A stretch of 64,000 nt of DNA from DASUCS01 sp041166745 (GTDB lineage Bacteria; Actinomycetota; Acidimicrobiia; Acidimicrobiales; JACDCH01): assembly GCA_041166745.1 (NCBI GenBank), contig JBEEGH010000009.1, forward strand, positions 197,582 through 261,581, written 5' to 3'. Below are positions 43,135 through 53,166 of the stretch, one piece after another. Positions within the stretch are counted from its first letter, which is position 1. Every line of letters begins with the position of its first letter. The notes beneath the pieces are model-generated. The model made no database searches, was not told the origin of the DNA, and saw only the letters and a program-made list of their open reading frames with translations. The translations under genes were made by a program, and so were the position numbers.

Positions 43135-44889
43135 ATGCCGCAGATCAATGGTGGTCAAGCCCTCATCCGAGCCCTCGAGATGGAGGGCGTGGAGGTCATC
43201 TTCGGCCTTCCGGGCGGGGCCATCCTGCCCGTGTACGACCCGATCATCGACTCACCGATCCGCCACATCCTCGTGCGCCACGAGCAGGGCGCCGGCCACA
43301 TGGCCGAGGGGTTCGCCCACGCCACCGGGCGTCCGGGCGTGGCGATGGTGACGAGCGGCCCAGCGGCCACGAACATCGTCACTCCGCTCTGCGACGCCTA
43401 CATGGACTCCGTGCCGATGGTGGTCATCACCGGCCAGGTGGGTACGGCGTCGATCGGTACCGACGCCTTCCAGGAGTGCGACACCGTGGGCATCACGCGG
43501 TCGGTCACCAAGCACAACGAGCTCGTGACCGAGGCGGCCGACATCCCTCGGGCGGTCCGCGAGGCGTTTCACATCGCGACGACCGGCCGACCTGGCCCGG
43601 TCCTCATCGACATCCCCAAGGACATCGTCGATCCGAAGAACCCTCGCTCCGCCATGGATTGGTACTGGCCGTCCGACGACGAGATCTCGGCGGGGCTCCC
43701 CGGCTACAAGCCGACGACCAAAGGTCACCCGCGCAAGATCAAGGAGGCGGCCGAGCTCATCCTGCAAAGCCAGAAGCCGGTGATCTACGCCGGGGGCGGC
43801 ATCTTGAAGGCTCGGGCGGCAGAGGCACTACGTGAGCTCGCCGAACTGGTGGACATCCACGTCGTCACGACGTTGATGGCCCGAGGCGCGTTCCCCGACG
43901 ATCATCCGCTGTGTCTCGGAATGCCGGGCATGCACGGCAACTACACGGCGGTGACTGCGATGCAGAAGTCCGACCTGCTGATCGCCCTCGGCTCGCGGTT
44001 CGACGATCGCGTCACCGGCAAGGTGCCGTCATTCGCGCCCGACGCCAAGATCATCCACGTCGACATCGATCCGGCCGAGCTGGGCAAGGTCCGACGACCC
44101 GACGTGCCCATCGTCGGCGACTGCCGCCTCGTCATCGAAGAGCTCGTGAAGGCGGTGCGCGACCTCGGAGGCCGGGAGGCACAACCCGATCGGAGTGCGT
44201 GGAAGCAAACGATCTCGGGGTGGCAGGAGAACTTTCCGCTGACGTACGAGCAGTCCGAGCCCGGTGACCTGTTGAAGCCGCAGTACGTGCTCGAGCAGCT
44301 GCGCAACTCCGCACCCGACGACTGCATCGTCGCGTCGGGGGTCGGCCAGCATCAGATGTGGACGTCGCAGTACTGGAAGTTCAACCATCCGTACACGTTC
44401 GTGAACTCGGGCGGGCTCGGGACGATGGGGTTTGCCATCCCCGCGGCGATCGGGGCGAAGGTCGGTCGACCCGACCGCATGGTCTGGGCAGTCGACGGCG
44501 ACGGCTGCTTCCAGATGACGGCACAAGAGTTGGTGACCGCGTCGACGGAACGCATCCCCATCAAGGTCGCGATCCTCAACAACGCGTATCTCGGCATGGT
44601 CCGCCAATGGCAGGAGATGTTCTACGAGGAGCGGTACAGCGAGGTCTACCTTTCGCCCGACCTGCCCGACTACAAGATGTGGGCGGAGTCGATGGGCTGC
44701 ATCGGCATCCGCGTCGAGTCACCGGAAGAAGTGCAACCGGCGATCGACAAGGCCAACAGCATCGACGACCGCTCCGTGGTGATCGAGTTCCGCACGGACA
44801 GTCGCGAGAAGGTCTTCCCCATGGTCGCCGCGGGCGCTTCGAACGACGAGATCATCACGGCCCAGTCGCACAGAGAGGTGATCCAGTGA
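43135..44889 (+). CDS. ilvB: Acetolactate synthase, large (catalytic) subunit
   Basis: ThDP-dependent first enzyme of branched-chain amino acid synthesis, 584 aa. The catalytic Glu is in RHEQGAGHMAEGF, the ThDP motif is DGDGCFQMTAQELVT to ILNNAYLGMVRQW, and the FAD-binding GSRFDDRVTGK block is present. I chose the ATG at 43135 (MPQINGGQALIRALE); the frame extends back to 43060 but this would cover the attenuator. Regulated by the attenuator at 43002-43103. GTGA overlap with ilvN. Confidence 0.96.
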   Translation: MPQINGGQALIRALEMEGVEVIFGLPGGAILPVYDPIIDSPIRHILVRHEQGAGHMAEGFAHATGRPGVAMVTSGPAATNIVTPLCDAYMDSVPMVVITGQVGTASIGTDAFQECDTVGITRSVTKHNELVTEAADIPRAVREAFHIATTGRPGPVLIDIPKDIVDPKNPRSAMDWYWPSDDEISAGLPGYKPTTKGHPRKIKEAAELILQSQKPVIYAGGGILKARAAEALRELAELVDIHVVTTLMARGAFPDDHPLCLGMPGMHGNYTAVTAMQKSDLLIALGSRFDDRVTGKVPSFAPDAKIIHVDIDPAELGKVRRPDVPIVGDCRLVIEELVKAVRDLGGREAQPDRSAWKQTISGWQENFPLTYEQSEPGDLLKPQYVLEQLRNSAPDDCIVASGVGQHQMWTSQYWKFNHPYTFVNSGGLGTMGFAIPAAIGAKVGRPDRMVWAVDGDGCFQMTAQELVTASTERIPIKVAILNNAYLGMVRQWQEMFYEERYSEVYLSPDLPDYKMWAESMGCIGIRVESPEEVQPAIDKANSIDDRSVVIEFRTDSREKVFPMVAAGASNDEIITAQSHREVIQ

Positions 44890-45424
44890 CGGCCGGCGAC
44901 GGAATCCACCATCACATTCTCTCGGTCCTCGTGGAGAACAAGCCTGGCGTACTCGCGCGCGTGTCGGGGTTGTTCGCTCGACGGGGCTACAACATCTTCA
45001 GCCTCGCCGTCGCGCCGACAGAGGATCCGCGGTTCAGCCGGCTGACGATCGTGGTCGATGTCGAATCGAATCCGCTCGAGCAGATGGTGAAGCAGCTGTT
45101 CAAGCTCATCCACGTGGTGAAGATCACCGAGCTCGATCCGCGCGAGTCGGTCGAACGTGAACTGCTGCTCGTCACCGTCTCGGCGGCAGCGGAGATCCGC
45201 GGTCAGATCATCGAGCTCGTGCAGGTGTTCGGCGGCCGGATCCTGGCCGTCGGCTCCGACCTGCTGACGATCAGCATCGAGGGCGCGCCCGAGAAGGTCG
45301 ACGACTTTGAAGAACTCCTACGTCCATATGGGATCGTGGAGCTGCAGAGGACGGGCCGCGTGGCTCTTCCCCGTTTGGAGCGCACGGCACCTCGCCTGCG
45401 CCAAGTGAGAGGCAAGGTGTCCTG

Positions 45425-45425
<1 letters not shown>
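44886..45425 (+). CDS. ilvN: Acetolactate synthase, small (regulatory) subunit
   Basis: Valine-sensing regulatory subunit, 179 aa. The N-terminal ACT domain HHILSVLVENKPGVLARVSGLF is canonical, and the C-terminal domain (VELLLVTVSAAAEIRGQIIE-type, residues about 80-160) completes the usual length. GTG start within the ilvB stop. It ends one base into the ilvC ATG (CTGATGG), so all three genes are one operon. Confidence 0.96.
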
Positions 45426-46459
<1,034 letters not shown>

Positions 46460-46477
46460 TCTTGCCGCCTGACACAG

Positions 46478-46717
46478 GCGGTCGCGGCAGCGTCCTGGGG
46501 GCTCGGTCATTACACGGTCATCAGTCGAGGCAACGACAACTTCGTGCATCAGACATCGTGGCTCGGCGGTCCGACCTGGACTGCTTCGTCGCTCCTCCCG
46601 CACACGGGGACAACGCTCGCGATGCAGGGCGGGCCCACCGTCGTTTCGCGCGGCAGTGGCCAACTCGACGTCTTCGTGTGGGGCACTGACAACGGCGTGT
46701 ATCAGTTCTGGCAGTAG
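46478..46717 (+). pseudogene. Remnant of a PLL-like beta-propeller (lectin-type) gene
   Basis: About 79 codons in the ilvC phase, with no start codon near the beginning. They read HYTVISRGNDNFVHQTSW, then VVSRGSGQLDVFVWGTDNGV and YQFWQ before TAG. Two successive blade-like repeats of the type [VVSRG-x-x-DVFVWG-x-DN-x-VYQ] are typical of fucose-lectin/PLL-like seven-bladed propellers, which are normally over 300 aa and secreted. So this is the 3' end of a larger gene whose 5' part has been lost. A wHTH gene bounded by inverted repeats abuts it. Confidence 0.6.
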
Positions 46718-47136
46718 CCGCTCGGCCGACCGTCGTCGCGTAGATCAATTGTGTCGCGCGTTGGAGCGACAACTCGGGCGTGCAATGCCCGCAGCCGCTT
46801 CCTCATCCGCCAGACGGTCTGGCGCGAGACCGTTCCGGCCCGATACCTGCCGCGACCGACGCGCACGGCTCGGCCTCTGCGCACTTCCCAGCGGAGTGCA
46901 TCGGACACCGTCTTGCTGGGTCGTCCTTCGATCTCGAGGCCGTAGGCCTCGATCGCGGCGATGAGTTCACGTGTCGTGACCTCTCGCCCGACGCCTACCA
47001 AGGACACGATGAGCGCGTACCGCAGAGAGAGGCCGCTCAGCTGTCTGCTCTGGAAGCGCCAGTCCATCTCGCGAATTCTCTCGCGAGGGTGTGACACCCA
47101 GATTTGTCGCTCCAACGCGCGACAAACCAGGTCCAC
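46702..47136 (-). CDS. Winged-helix-like DNA-binding protein, unknown family
   Basis: Up to 144 aa from the GTG at 47136; an ATG at 47067 (MDWRFQSRQLSGLSLRYALI) is the more likely start, because the extra N-terminus only translates the right inverted repeat. The core has a helix-turn-helix look (VTTRELIAAIEAYGLEI, GRPSKTVSDALRWEVRRGRA, VRVGRGRYRAG) and ends in a basic helix RQTVWRMRKRLRAL. The last codons read into the lectin remnant on the opposite strand, so the native C-terminus may be shorter. I cannot assign a role; candidates are a small mobile element gene or a repressor. Confidence 0.6.
   Translation of the reverse strand: MDLVCRALERQIWVSHPRERIREMDWRFQSRQLSGLSLRYALIVSLVGVGREVTTRELIAAIEAYGLEIEGRPSKTVSDALRWEVRRGRAVRVGRGRYRAGTVSRQTVWRMRKRLRALHARVVAPTRDTIDLRDDGRPSGYCQN
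46752..46772 (+). repeat. 21-bp inverted repeat, left
   Basis: TGTCGCGCGTTGGAGCGACAA; perfect reverse complement at 47104-47124. Each copy is itself a dyad (TGTCGC and GCGACA, 8-nt loop). The pair bounds the wHTH gene core. Confidence 0.8.
47104..47124 (-). repeat. 21-bp inverted repeat, right
   Basis: Exact inverse of 46752-46772. It lies 37 nt upstream of the likely wHTH start at 47067, where it could also serve as the gene's operator. A further dyad CCACGCG (47133-47139) with CGCGTGG (47155-47161) and a TATTGT -10-like box on the minus strand (47165-47170) lie just outside. Confidence 0.8.
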
Positions 47137-47193
47137 GCGCCGCCGGGCGCCGACCGCGTGGACAACAATACGAGAGGTGTGGTCCCTCGGGGC

Positions 47194-49101
47194 CTACTGG
47201 TCTTGGCTGTCGGCCGCGAATGGTGTGAGTTGTAGCGGACAAGGCGTCGTATCGAAGGCCAAACCGTCGAAGTCGATCGTGCCGGTACCGCCCGGCAGCA
47301 CGAGCCGAAGCGCGGTGAAATGCGCGGGTATTGCGGCGACCGCACAGGAGGTCTCGGTGGACGGGCGGAGGCTGACGACGGCGACCAGATTCGGCTCGAA
47401 CACACCCGTCCATCGCGGCCCATTGGTCGCTGCGAACGGGAGTGGTGAGGTCGGCACTGGCTGAAAGCCACCGGTCGAGCTCTTGCCCAAGACTGTCGCG
47501 TATCCGGCAAGTCCGCACGGTCCACCACTGCGGTTGACGAATCGAAGCAGATTCGGGTCATTCCCCGATGCGACCTCGAGCTGATCGGAGCGACAAGGTG
47601 TCACGCCGGGCGGTAGCTCGATCGCGGTGCCGTCCAACGGCGCCGTGTAGCCGCCGAGCTCGTAGACGAACGTCGCCATGCGGCGAGTGCCGCTCTGGCC
47701 GCCGGCGGTTCCCGAGTACACGTACTCCTCGCGGTGGACTTGCCGCACGCGGAAGGTCGGGCCGAGCAACGCTTCGACGTTGCGCGCGATGTCAGGATCT
47801 TCGCCATTGACGAGCTCGCCATGGTTGACGATCAACGTGACGCCACGGTCGAGAAGGAATCGGGCCGTCTCGGCGGGCGCGTGATGGCGGGCGCGTTCCC
47901 ACTCGAACGAGTTCACGACGCCGTCGAGGTTCACGACGGGTCGATCGGAGAAATAGCCGACGACGCCTGCATCCCAGGAGGCAATGACCACGTTCGATGG
48001 CGTGTTCTCGCGCACCCAGACGGCGGCCGCCCGGTCGCCTTCTTGCAACGAGCGCAGTTCTGGATCCGTGATCTGACGCGCGCTGAAGACGAATGCGAGC
48101 GCGAAGGGCAGGACGAGGATCGCCTGCACGGTCCTGAGCGACTGGCCCTCGGCGACGACGCCTTCCGCGAAGTCGCCGGCGGCATGGAGGAGCAACATGA
48201 AGAGGTACAGCGCGACCGGCGCGTAGTACCAGAGGTACACCTCGACGGACAGCACCCGGTAGTAGCCGACGAGCAACACGCAGGCCGCGGCGAACCAACT
48301 CGTCTCGGCCAAGAACGACGTCGTCCGTGCGAACCGGTCCGACGCCAGCCGTCGAGCGCCGATGCCAACGGCCAGCGCGACGAGTGCCACCACCGACACG
48401 GCGACGAGCCGGCCCGCCGTGAGGGGCTGCCGCTTGATCACGCCGCTGACCTGGAGCGGGCTCCCGAACACGACCTGGTTGGCCAGCAAGTACACGGCGG
48501 CCACTGCGCCGACGGGTACGAACCGTTGCCAGGCTCGCGTCGCCACGAAGAGGCAGGCGATGACGAACACGGCGTCGGTGCGGCCGAGGAACGCCACCAC
48601 CAGCATCACGGCCATGAGGCGCTCGTTGCGTTTGAGCACGGCGGCGATGAGCCCCGCGTACGCGAGCGCGGTGACCCCAGACTCGAGCCCGTTGACGAAG
48701 ATCTTGAGCACGTAGGGATTGCCGGCGATCAGCGCCATGAGCACGGCAACGGTGCCGGTCGACACCCGTGACAGCCGCGGGCCCACGATGCCGGCGATGA
48801 CCCACAACGTCGCCGCCCACAGCAGCAGTTGCAGCACGAGCAACGCTCGTACGGCGGCCAGACCCGAGAATCCGACGAGGTAGGGGAGCGCGCAGATGCC
48901 CTGCCACAGCGGGTGATAGCCGTTTGTGTGATCGAGGCCGTTGAAGGTCGACCCGTGCCCGTGGGCGATCTCGCGCCCGATCTGGAAGTAGTAATACGCG
49001 TCGTCGAACGTGACCGTGAACGGGGCCGCGCCCCACAACACGATGATGGGAAGCCAGGCGCCGCAAACGGCCAGTGCCGTGATCCGCAGCGTCCTTGTCA
49101 C
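47194..49101 (-). CDS. GT-C-like polytopic membrane protein with C-terminal DUF4232-like domain
   Basis: Protein of 635 aa. Residues 1-390 hold about 11-12 membrane helices with an early acidic loop FDDAYYYFQIGREIAHG, the DD-type motif seen in GT-C glycosyltransferases that use lipid-linked sugars, and NGYHPLWQG. An extracytoplasmic segment follows. Residues about 490-635 (PCRSDQLEVASG, GPCGLAGYATVLG) resemble DUF4232, a secreted actinobacterial domain usually found on lipoproteins. GTG start in a GTGA overlap with the acyl-CoA ligase gene. Probably a cell-surface mannosyl- or arabinosyl-type transferase (inference). Confidence 0.75.
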   Translation of the reverse strand: MTRTLRITALAVCGAWLPIIVLWGAAPFTVTFDDAYYYFQIGREIAHGHGSTFNGLDHTNGYHPLWQGICALPYLVGFSGLAAVRALLVLQLLLWAATLWVIAGIVGPRLSRVSTGTVAVLMALIAGNPYVLKIFVNGLESGVTALAYAGLIAAVLKRNERLMAVMLVVAFLGRTDAVFVIACLFVATRAWQRFVPVGAVAAVYLLANQVVFGSPLQVSGVIKRQPLTAGRLVAVSVVALVALAVGIGARRLASDRFARTTSFLAETSWFAAACVLLVGYYRVLSVEVYLWYYAPVALYLFMLLLHAAGDFAEGVVAEGQSLRTVQAILVLPFALAFVFSARQITDPELRSLQEGDRAAAVWVRENTPSNVVIASWDAGVVGYFSDRPVVNLDGVVNSFEWERARHHAPAETARFLLDRGVTLIVNHGELVNGEDPDIARNVEALLGPTFRVRQVHREEYVYSGTAGGQSGTRRMATFVYELGGYTAPLDGTAIELPPGVTPCRSDQLEVASGNDPNLLRFVNRSGGPCGLAGYATVLGKSSTGGFQPVPTSPLPFAATNGPRWTGVFEPNLVAVVSLRPSTETSCAVAAIPAHFTALRLVLPGGTGTIDFDGLAFDTTPCPLQLTPFAADSQDQ

Positions 49102-50804
49102 ATTGTTTCGGCGAACGAGACCTCGCCCTCCCCACGCAGCACGTTCTTCAGGAGCTTGCCGGAGGCATTGCGGGGAAGCTTGTCCTTGGTGATGTCGACG
49201 TACGCCGGCACCTTGAAGTTGGCGAGCGTCTCGCGCACCCACGCGCGTACTTCGTCTTCGGTGATCGTCTCGCCGGGCTCGACCTGTACGACAGCCTTGA
49301 CCTCCTCGCCGAGCTCCGGATGCGGAACCCCGAACACCGCGGCGTCGGCGATCGCAGGGTGCTCGACCAGACGATTCTCGATCTCGACGCAGTAAATGTT
49401 CTCGCCGCCGCGGATGATCATGTCCTTCTTGCGGTCGGTGATGAAGAGGAAGCCGTCGGCATCGACGTAGCCGATGTCGCCGGTGTACAGCCACCCGTCG
49501 CGCACGGTCTCGGCGGTGGCCTCGGGCTTGTTCCAGTAGCCGGCCATGATGAGCGGGCCGTACATCGTGACCTCGCCGGCTTGGCCCGTCGGCACCTCGT
49601 TGCCCTTGTCGTCCCGGATCATGAGCTCGAGCGTGGGCACGGGCGGCCCGACCGAATTCGGCTTGTCGATCGCGTCTTGGCCGCCGATGGCCGTGGCGAC
49701 GGACGACGACTCGGTCAGCCCGTATGCGTTCGTGGTCGACCGCACGTTCGGGAACGTCTCGTGCACCTTGCGCTGGAGCTCGTCGGCCGACGGCGACCCG
49801 CCGAAGGCCACGCTGACGACGCTCGACGTGTCGTAGTCGTGGCGCGCCGGGTCTTCGCAGACGCGCCAAACCATGGTGGGCACGGTGGCCCACAAGGTGA
49901 CCTCGTTGTCTTGTATGAGCTCGAGCGCCTTCTGCGGCTCGAAGCGACCCTCGATCATGATCAGCTTGAGGCCGGCGAGAAGGCCGACGACCAACGTCGA
50001 GTGACAGCCCGACACGTGGAACAGGGGTGACGTGAAGAGCGCCACGGTCTGCGTGGGACCTTGTGGGATTGCGCCGCCCCCTGTCATGGCGCCGGCCACA
50101 CCGTTGTAGATCGTGTTCTGGAGGTTGGAGATCATGCTCCGGTGCGTACTGATCGCGCCTTTCGGACGACCGGTGGTACCACTCGTGTAGAAGATGACGG
50201 CGTAGTCGTCCTCGTCGATCGGCACGTCCGGCGGCGTGTCTGATGGCGCGGTCGTCAGCTCGTCGAACCGGTGCAGCCGCCGATCGTCGCCGAAGTCGCT
50301 GGGGTCGGCATCGATCAGGAACACGTGCTCGAGGTCGGGACACTCGTCGAGGTGATCGGCAATGCGCTCGAACCGCTTCGCGTCGGCGACGAGCACCCGT
50401 GCGCCCGAATCCTGCAGTCCGTAGACGACCTCGTCGGTTGTCCACCACCCGTTGAGGCCGACGAGGACGGCGCCGATGTTGACCGTGCCCCAGAAGCTGA
50501 GGCACCACTCCGGGTTGTTCTGGCTCAGGACCGCCACGCGGTCGCCGTGACCGACGCCGAACTTCTGCAGCCCCGGGCTGACCGAGTTGGAGAGCGACAC
50601 GAACTCCCGGAACGAGACCTCGCGTGCGCCGTACACGATGAACGTCTGATCCCCTCGGGCCGCACCGATGTCGCAGATCTGGCGCAGCGCCGTCATGCGG
50701 TCCTTGTAGACCTGCATCGGCCGTCCCCGAACGTCTTCGGTGACGATTTCGAAGGGCCCACCAGGTCCGGTGAGTTGGGCTTTGACTTCTGCGGCGGTCG
50801 GCAT
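49098..50804 (-). CDS. AMP-dependent (fatty) acyl-CoA synthetase
   Basis: Adenylate-forming ligase of 568 aa. P-loop FYTSGTTGRPKGAISTH, adenine motif NAYGLTESSSVAT, hinge GWLYTGDIGYVDADG and ITDRKKDMIIRGGENIYCVEIE, and catalytic Lys in ASGKLLKNVL are all present. It likely activates a fatty or aromatic acid. The ATG at 50804 follows TAGTTT (minus strand, 50813-50818) by 8 nt, and this box overlaps the serC stop, so it probably has its own promoter. Co-transcribed with the GT-C-like gene. Confidence 0.9.
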   Translation of the reverse strand: MPTAAEVKAQLTGPGGPFEIVTEDVRGRPMQVYKDRMTALRQICDIGAARGDQTFIVYGAREVSFREFVSLSNSVSPGLQKFGVGHGDRVAVLSQNNPEWCLSFWGTVNIGAVLVGLNGWWTTDEVVYGLQDSGARVLVADAKRFERIADHLDECPDLEHVFLIDADPSDFGDDRRLHRFDELTTAPSDTPPDVPIDEDDYAVIFYTSGTTGRPKGAISTHRSMISNLQNTIYNGVAGAMTGGGAIPQGPTQTVALFTSPLFHVSGCHSTLVVGLLAGLKLIMIEGRFEPQKALELIQDNEVTLWATVPTMVWRVCEDPARHDYDTSSVVSVAFGGSPSADELQRKVHETFPNVRSTTNAYGLTESSSVATAIGGQDAIDKPNSVGPPVPTLELMIRDDKGNEVPTGQAGEVTMYGPLIMAGYWNKPEATAETVRDGWLYTGDIGYVDADGFLFITDRKKDMIIRGGENIYCVEIENRLVEHPAIADAAVFGVPHPELGEEVKAVVQVEPGETITEDEVRAWVRETLANFKVPAYVDITKDKLPRNASGKLLKNVLRGEGEVSFAETM

Positions 50805-50815
50805 CGCCGGGCAAA

Positions 50816-51952
50816 CTACGCGGTGAGACGCTCGACGACGTGATCGATGCACCGCGTCAGCGCGGCAACGTCGTCGGGCTCGATGGCCGGGAACAGCGCG
50901 ATGCGCAACTGGTTGCGACCGAGCTTGCGGTACGAGTCGGTGTCGACGATGCCGTTGCGGCGCAGCACGCCGGACAGCCTCATCGCGTCGATCTCGGCAT
51001 CGAAGTCGATCGCGGCGACGACATGACTTCGGTCCGCCGGATCGACGACGAACGGCGTCGCGAACGAGGACGCGTCGGCCCAGCCGTAGATCGTCTCGGC
51101 GGAGCGATCGCAGCGCGACGCGGCCCACTCGAGGCCACCGTTGCCGTTGATCCACTCGACCTGCTGCGCCGCAAGGAAGATCGTCGCAAGCGCGGGCGTG
51201 TTGTACGTCTGGTCGAGGCGGCTGTTGTCGAGCGCGATCTTGAGATCGAGCGACGACGGGATCCAGCGGTCGGAGGCGGCGAGGCGCTCGATCCGCTCGA
51301 CGGCCCGAGGCGACACCGCAGCCAGCCAGAGCCCGCCGTCGGAGCCGAGGCCCTTCTGTGGTGCGAAGTAGTACACGTCGGTCTCACCGGCGTCGAAACG
51401 CAGCCCGCCCGCTCCTGACGTGGCATCGACCAAGACGAGCTGACCATCGGTCGCGCCCGAGGGCCGTCGCAGCCGCATCGACACCCCGGTCGAGGTTTCG
51501 TTGTGTGTGAGTGCGTAGACGTCGACGTCGGGATCCGTGACCGCTTCCGGATGCGTCCCCGGCTCCGACGTGATGATCGACGGTTCCTCGAGGAACGGCG
51601 CGGCTGCGACCGCTGAGGCGAACTTCGAGCTGAACTCGCCGAAGCTCAGGTGCTGGCTGCGTCGCTCGATGAGCCCGAAGGTGGCGGCGTCCCAGAACGC
51701 GGTCGTCCCGCCGTTGCCCAGGATCACCTCGTAGCCATCGGGCAGGTTCAGGAGCTCGGCGAGACCGTTGCGCAGCGCACCGACCATGAAGCGCACGGTC
51801 GCCTGTCGATGGCTGGTGCCCAGATACTCCGGCGCCGACTTGGCCAAGGCTTCGACGGCCTCAGGACGGACCTTCGAAGGTCCCGAGCCAAACCGCCCGT
51901 CGCGGGGGAGGAGCTCCGCGGGAATCGCAATCTCGTCGGGGGACGGGGTCAT
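50816..51952 (-). CDS. serC: Phosphoserine aminotransferase (actinobacterial type)
   Basis: PLP enzyme of serine synthesis converting 3-phosphohydroxypyruvate to phosphoserine, 378 aa. The start IPAELLPRDGRFGSGPSKVRPE and the PLP-lysine region YYFAPQKGLGSDGGLW match the mycobacterial-type SerC rather than the short E. coli form. ATG at 51952. Divergent from an aspartate-type aminotransferase; only 20 nt separate the start codons. serA lies 2.2 kb away. Confidence 0.95.
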   Translation of the reverse strand: MTPSPDEIAIPAELLPRDGRFGSGPSKVRPEAVEALAKSAPEYLGTSHRQATVRFMVGALRNGLAELLNLPDGYEVILGNGGTTAFWDAATFGLIERRSQHLSFGEFSSKFASAVAAAPFLEEPSIITSEPGTHPEAVTDPDVDVYALTHNETSTGVSMRLRRPSGATDGQLVLVDATSGAGGLRFDAGETDVYYFAPQKGLGSDGGLWLAAVSPRAVERIERLAASDRWIPSSLDLKIALDNSRLDQTYNTPALATIFLAAQQVEWINGNGGLEWAASRCDRSAETIYGWADASSFATPFVVDPADRSHVVAAIDFDAEIDAMRLSGVLRRNGIVDTDSYRKLGRNQLRIALFPAIEPDDVAALTRCIDHVVERLTA

Positions 51953-51972
51953 TGGTGCAACTATCGCGGAAT

Positions 51973-53166
51973 ATGAGTGCGATCTCGAAGCGCATAGCGG
52001 CCATTGCGCCGTCCGCCACCTTGGCCGTCGACGCGAAAGCGAAGGCGCTCAAAGCCGCCGGCGAGCCGGTCATCGGTTTCGGCGCCGGCGAGCCCGACTT
52101 CCCGACGCCACCGCACATCGTCGAGGCGGCCGCGGCAGCGTGCCGCGATCCGAAGAACCACAAGTACAGCCCGGTCCCTGGCCTCCCGGAGTTGCGGGAG
52201 GCAATCGCGGCGAAAACCGCGCGCGACTCGGGGTACGAGGTGTCGGCCTCGCAGGTGCTCGTCACCAACGGCGGCAAGCACGCCGTCTACAACACGCTGC
52301 TCACGTTGCTCGACGAGGGCGACGAGGCACTGCTGCCCGCGCCGTACTGGACGACGTATCCGGAGCCGATCCGGCTCGCGGGGGCCACGCCCGTGGTGCT
52401 CCAGACGACGGAGGAGACGGGCTTCAAGGTCACCGTCGAGCAGCTCGAGGCCGCCCGCACGGAGCGCACGAAGCTGCTCGTGTTCGTGTCCCCGAGCAAC
52501 CCGTCTGGCGCCGTCTACCCGCGCGACGACATCGAGGCCATCGGGCAGTGGGCGGTCGAGCACGGTATCTGGGTGGTCACCGACGAGATCTACGAGCACC
52601 TCACGTTCGGCGACCATCGCTTCCATTCGATGCCGATGCTCGTTCCAGAACTCGCGGATCACTGTGTCGTGCTGAACGGTGTCGCAAAGACGTACGCGAT
52701 GACCGGCTGGCGCGTCGGCTGGATGATCGGGCCGTCAGAGGTGATCGCGGGAGCGACGAACCTGCAGTCGCATTCCACGTCGAACGTGTCGAATGTCGCC
52801 CAGCAAGCGGCGCTCGCGGCGGTCTCGGGCCCGCTCGATGCGGTCGTCGAGATGCGTTCGGCGTTCGAGCGCCGCGCCGCCACCGCCTACAAATTGCTCA
52901 ACGGCATCAATGGCATCACCTGCATCGAGCCGGAAGGTGCGTTCTACGCCTACCCGAACCTCACCGGGCTGCTCGGCCGCGAGATCGCGGGCCGCAGAGC
53001 CCAGACGACCACCGAGCTGTCGGAGCTTCTCCTCGACGAGGTGAAGGTCGCCATCGTGCCCGGCGAAGCGTTCGGCACGCCGGGGTACGCACGGCTGTCG
53101 TTCGCACTCGGCGACGACGACCTCGGCGAAGGCCTGCAGCGCATCGCCGATGTCGTCGCCGGTTGA
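51973..53166 (+). CDS. Pyridoxal-dependent aspartate/aromatic-type aminotransferase (class I)
   Basis: Protein of 397 aa of the aminotransferase Ib group. FGAGEPDFPTPPHIVEAA near the start, the cofactor Asp/Tyr region VTDEIYEHLTFGD, PLP lysine in NGVAKTYAMTGWRVGW, and the carboxylate-binding Arg in GYARLSFA are all seen. Most likely aspartate aminotransferase; prephenate or other amino acceptors are possible in this group. I chose the ATG at 51973; a GTG at 51952 would overlap the divergent serC start. Confidence 0.92.
   Translation: MSAISKRIAAIAPSATLAVDAKAKALKAAGEPVIGFGAGEPDFPTPPHIVEAAAAACRDPKNHKYSPVPGLPELREAIAAKTARDSGYEVSASQVLVTNGGKHAVYNTLLTLLDEGDEALLPAPYWTTYPEPIRLAGATPVVLQTTEETGFKVTVEQLEAARTERTKLLVFVSPSNPSGAVYPRDDIEAIGQWAVEHGIWVVTDEIYEHLTFGDHRFHSMPMLVPELADHCVVLNGVAKTYAMTGWRVGWMIGPSEVIAGATNLQSHSTSNVSNVAQQAALAAVSGPLDAVVEMRSAFERRAATAYKLLNGINGITCIEPEGAFYAYPNLTGLLGREIAGRRAQTTTELSELLLDEVKVAIVPGEAFGTPGYARLSFALGDDDLGEGLQRIADVVAG

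Noticed and set aside
46702..47136. wHTH gene as an AbiEi-type antitoxin
   Set aside because: No toxin-like partner is adjacent and the sequence lacks a recognisable AbiEi C-terminal domain.
49102..50814. N-terminal extension of the GT-C-like gene (frame open for 571 further codons)
   Set aside because: This part is out of phase with the acyl-CoA ligase on the same strand, which has all its motifs. The real start is the GTG at 49101.
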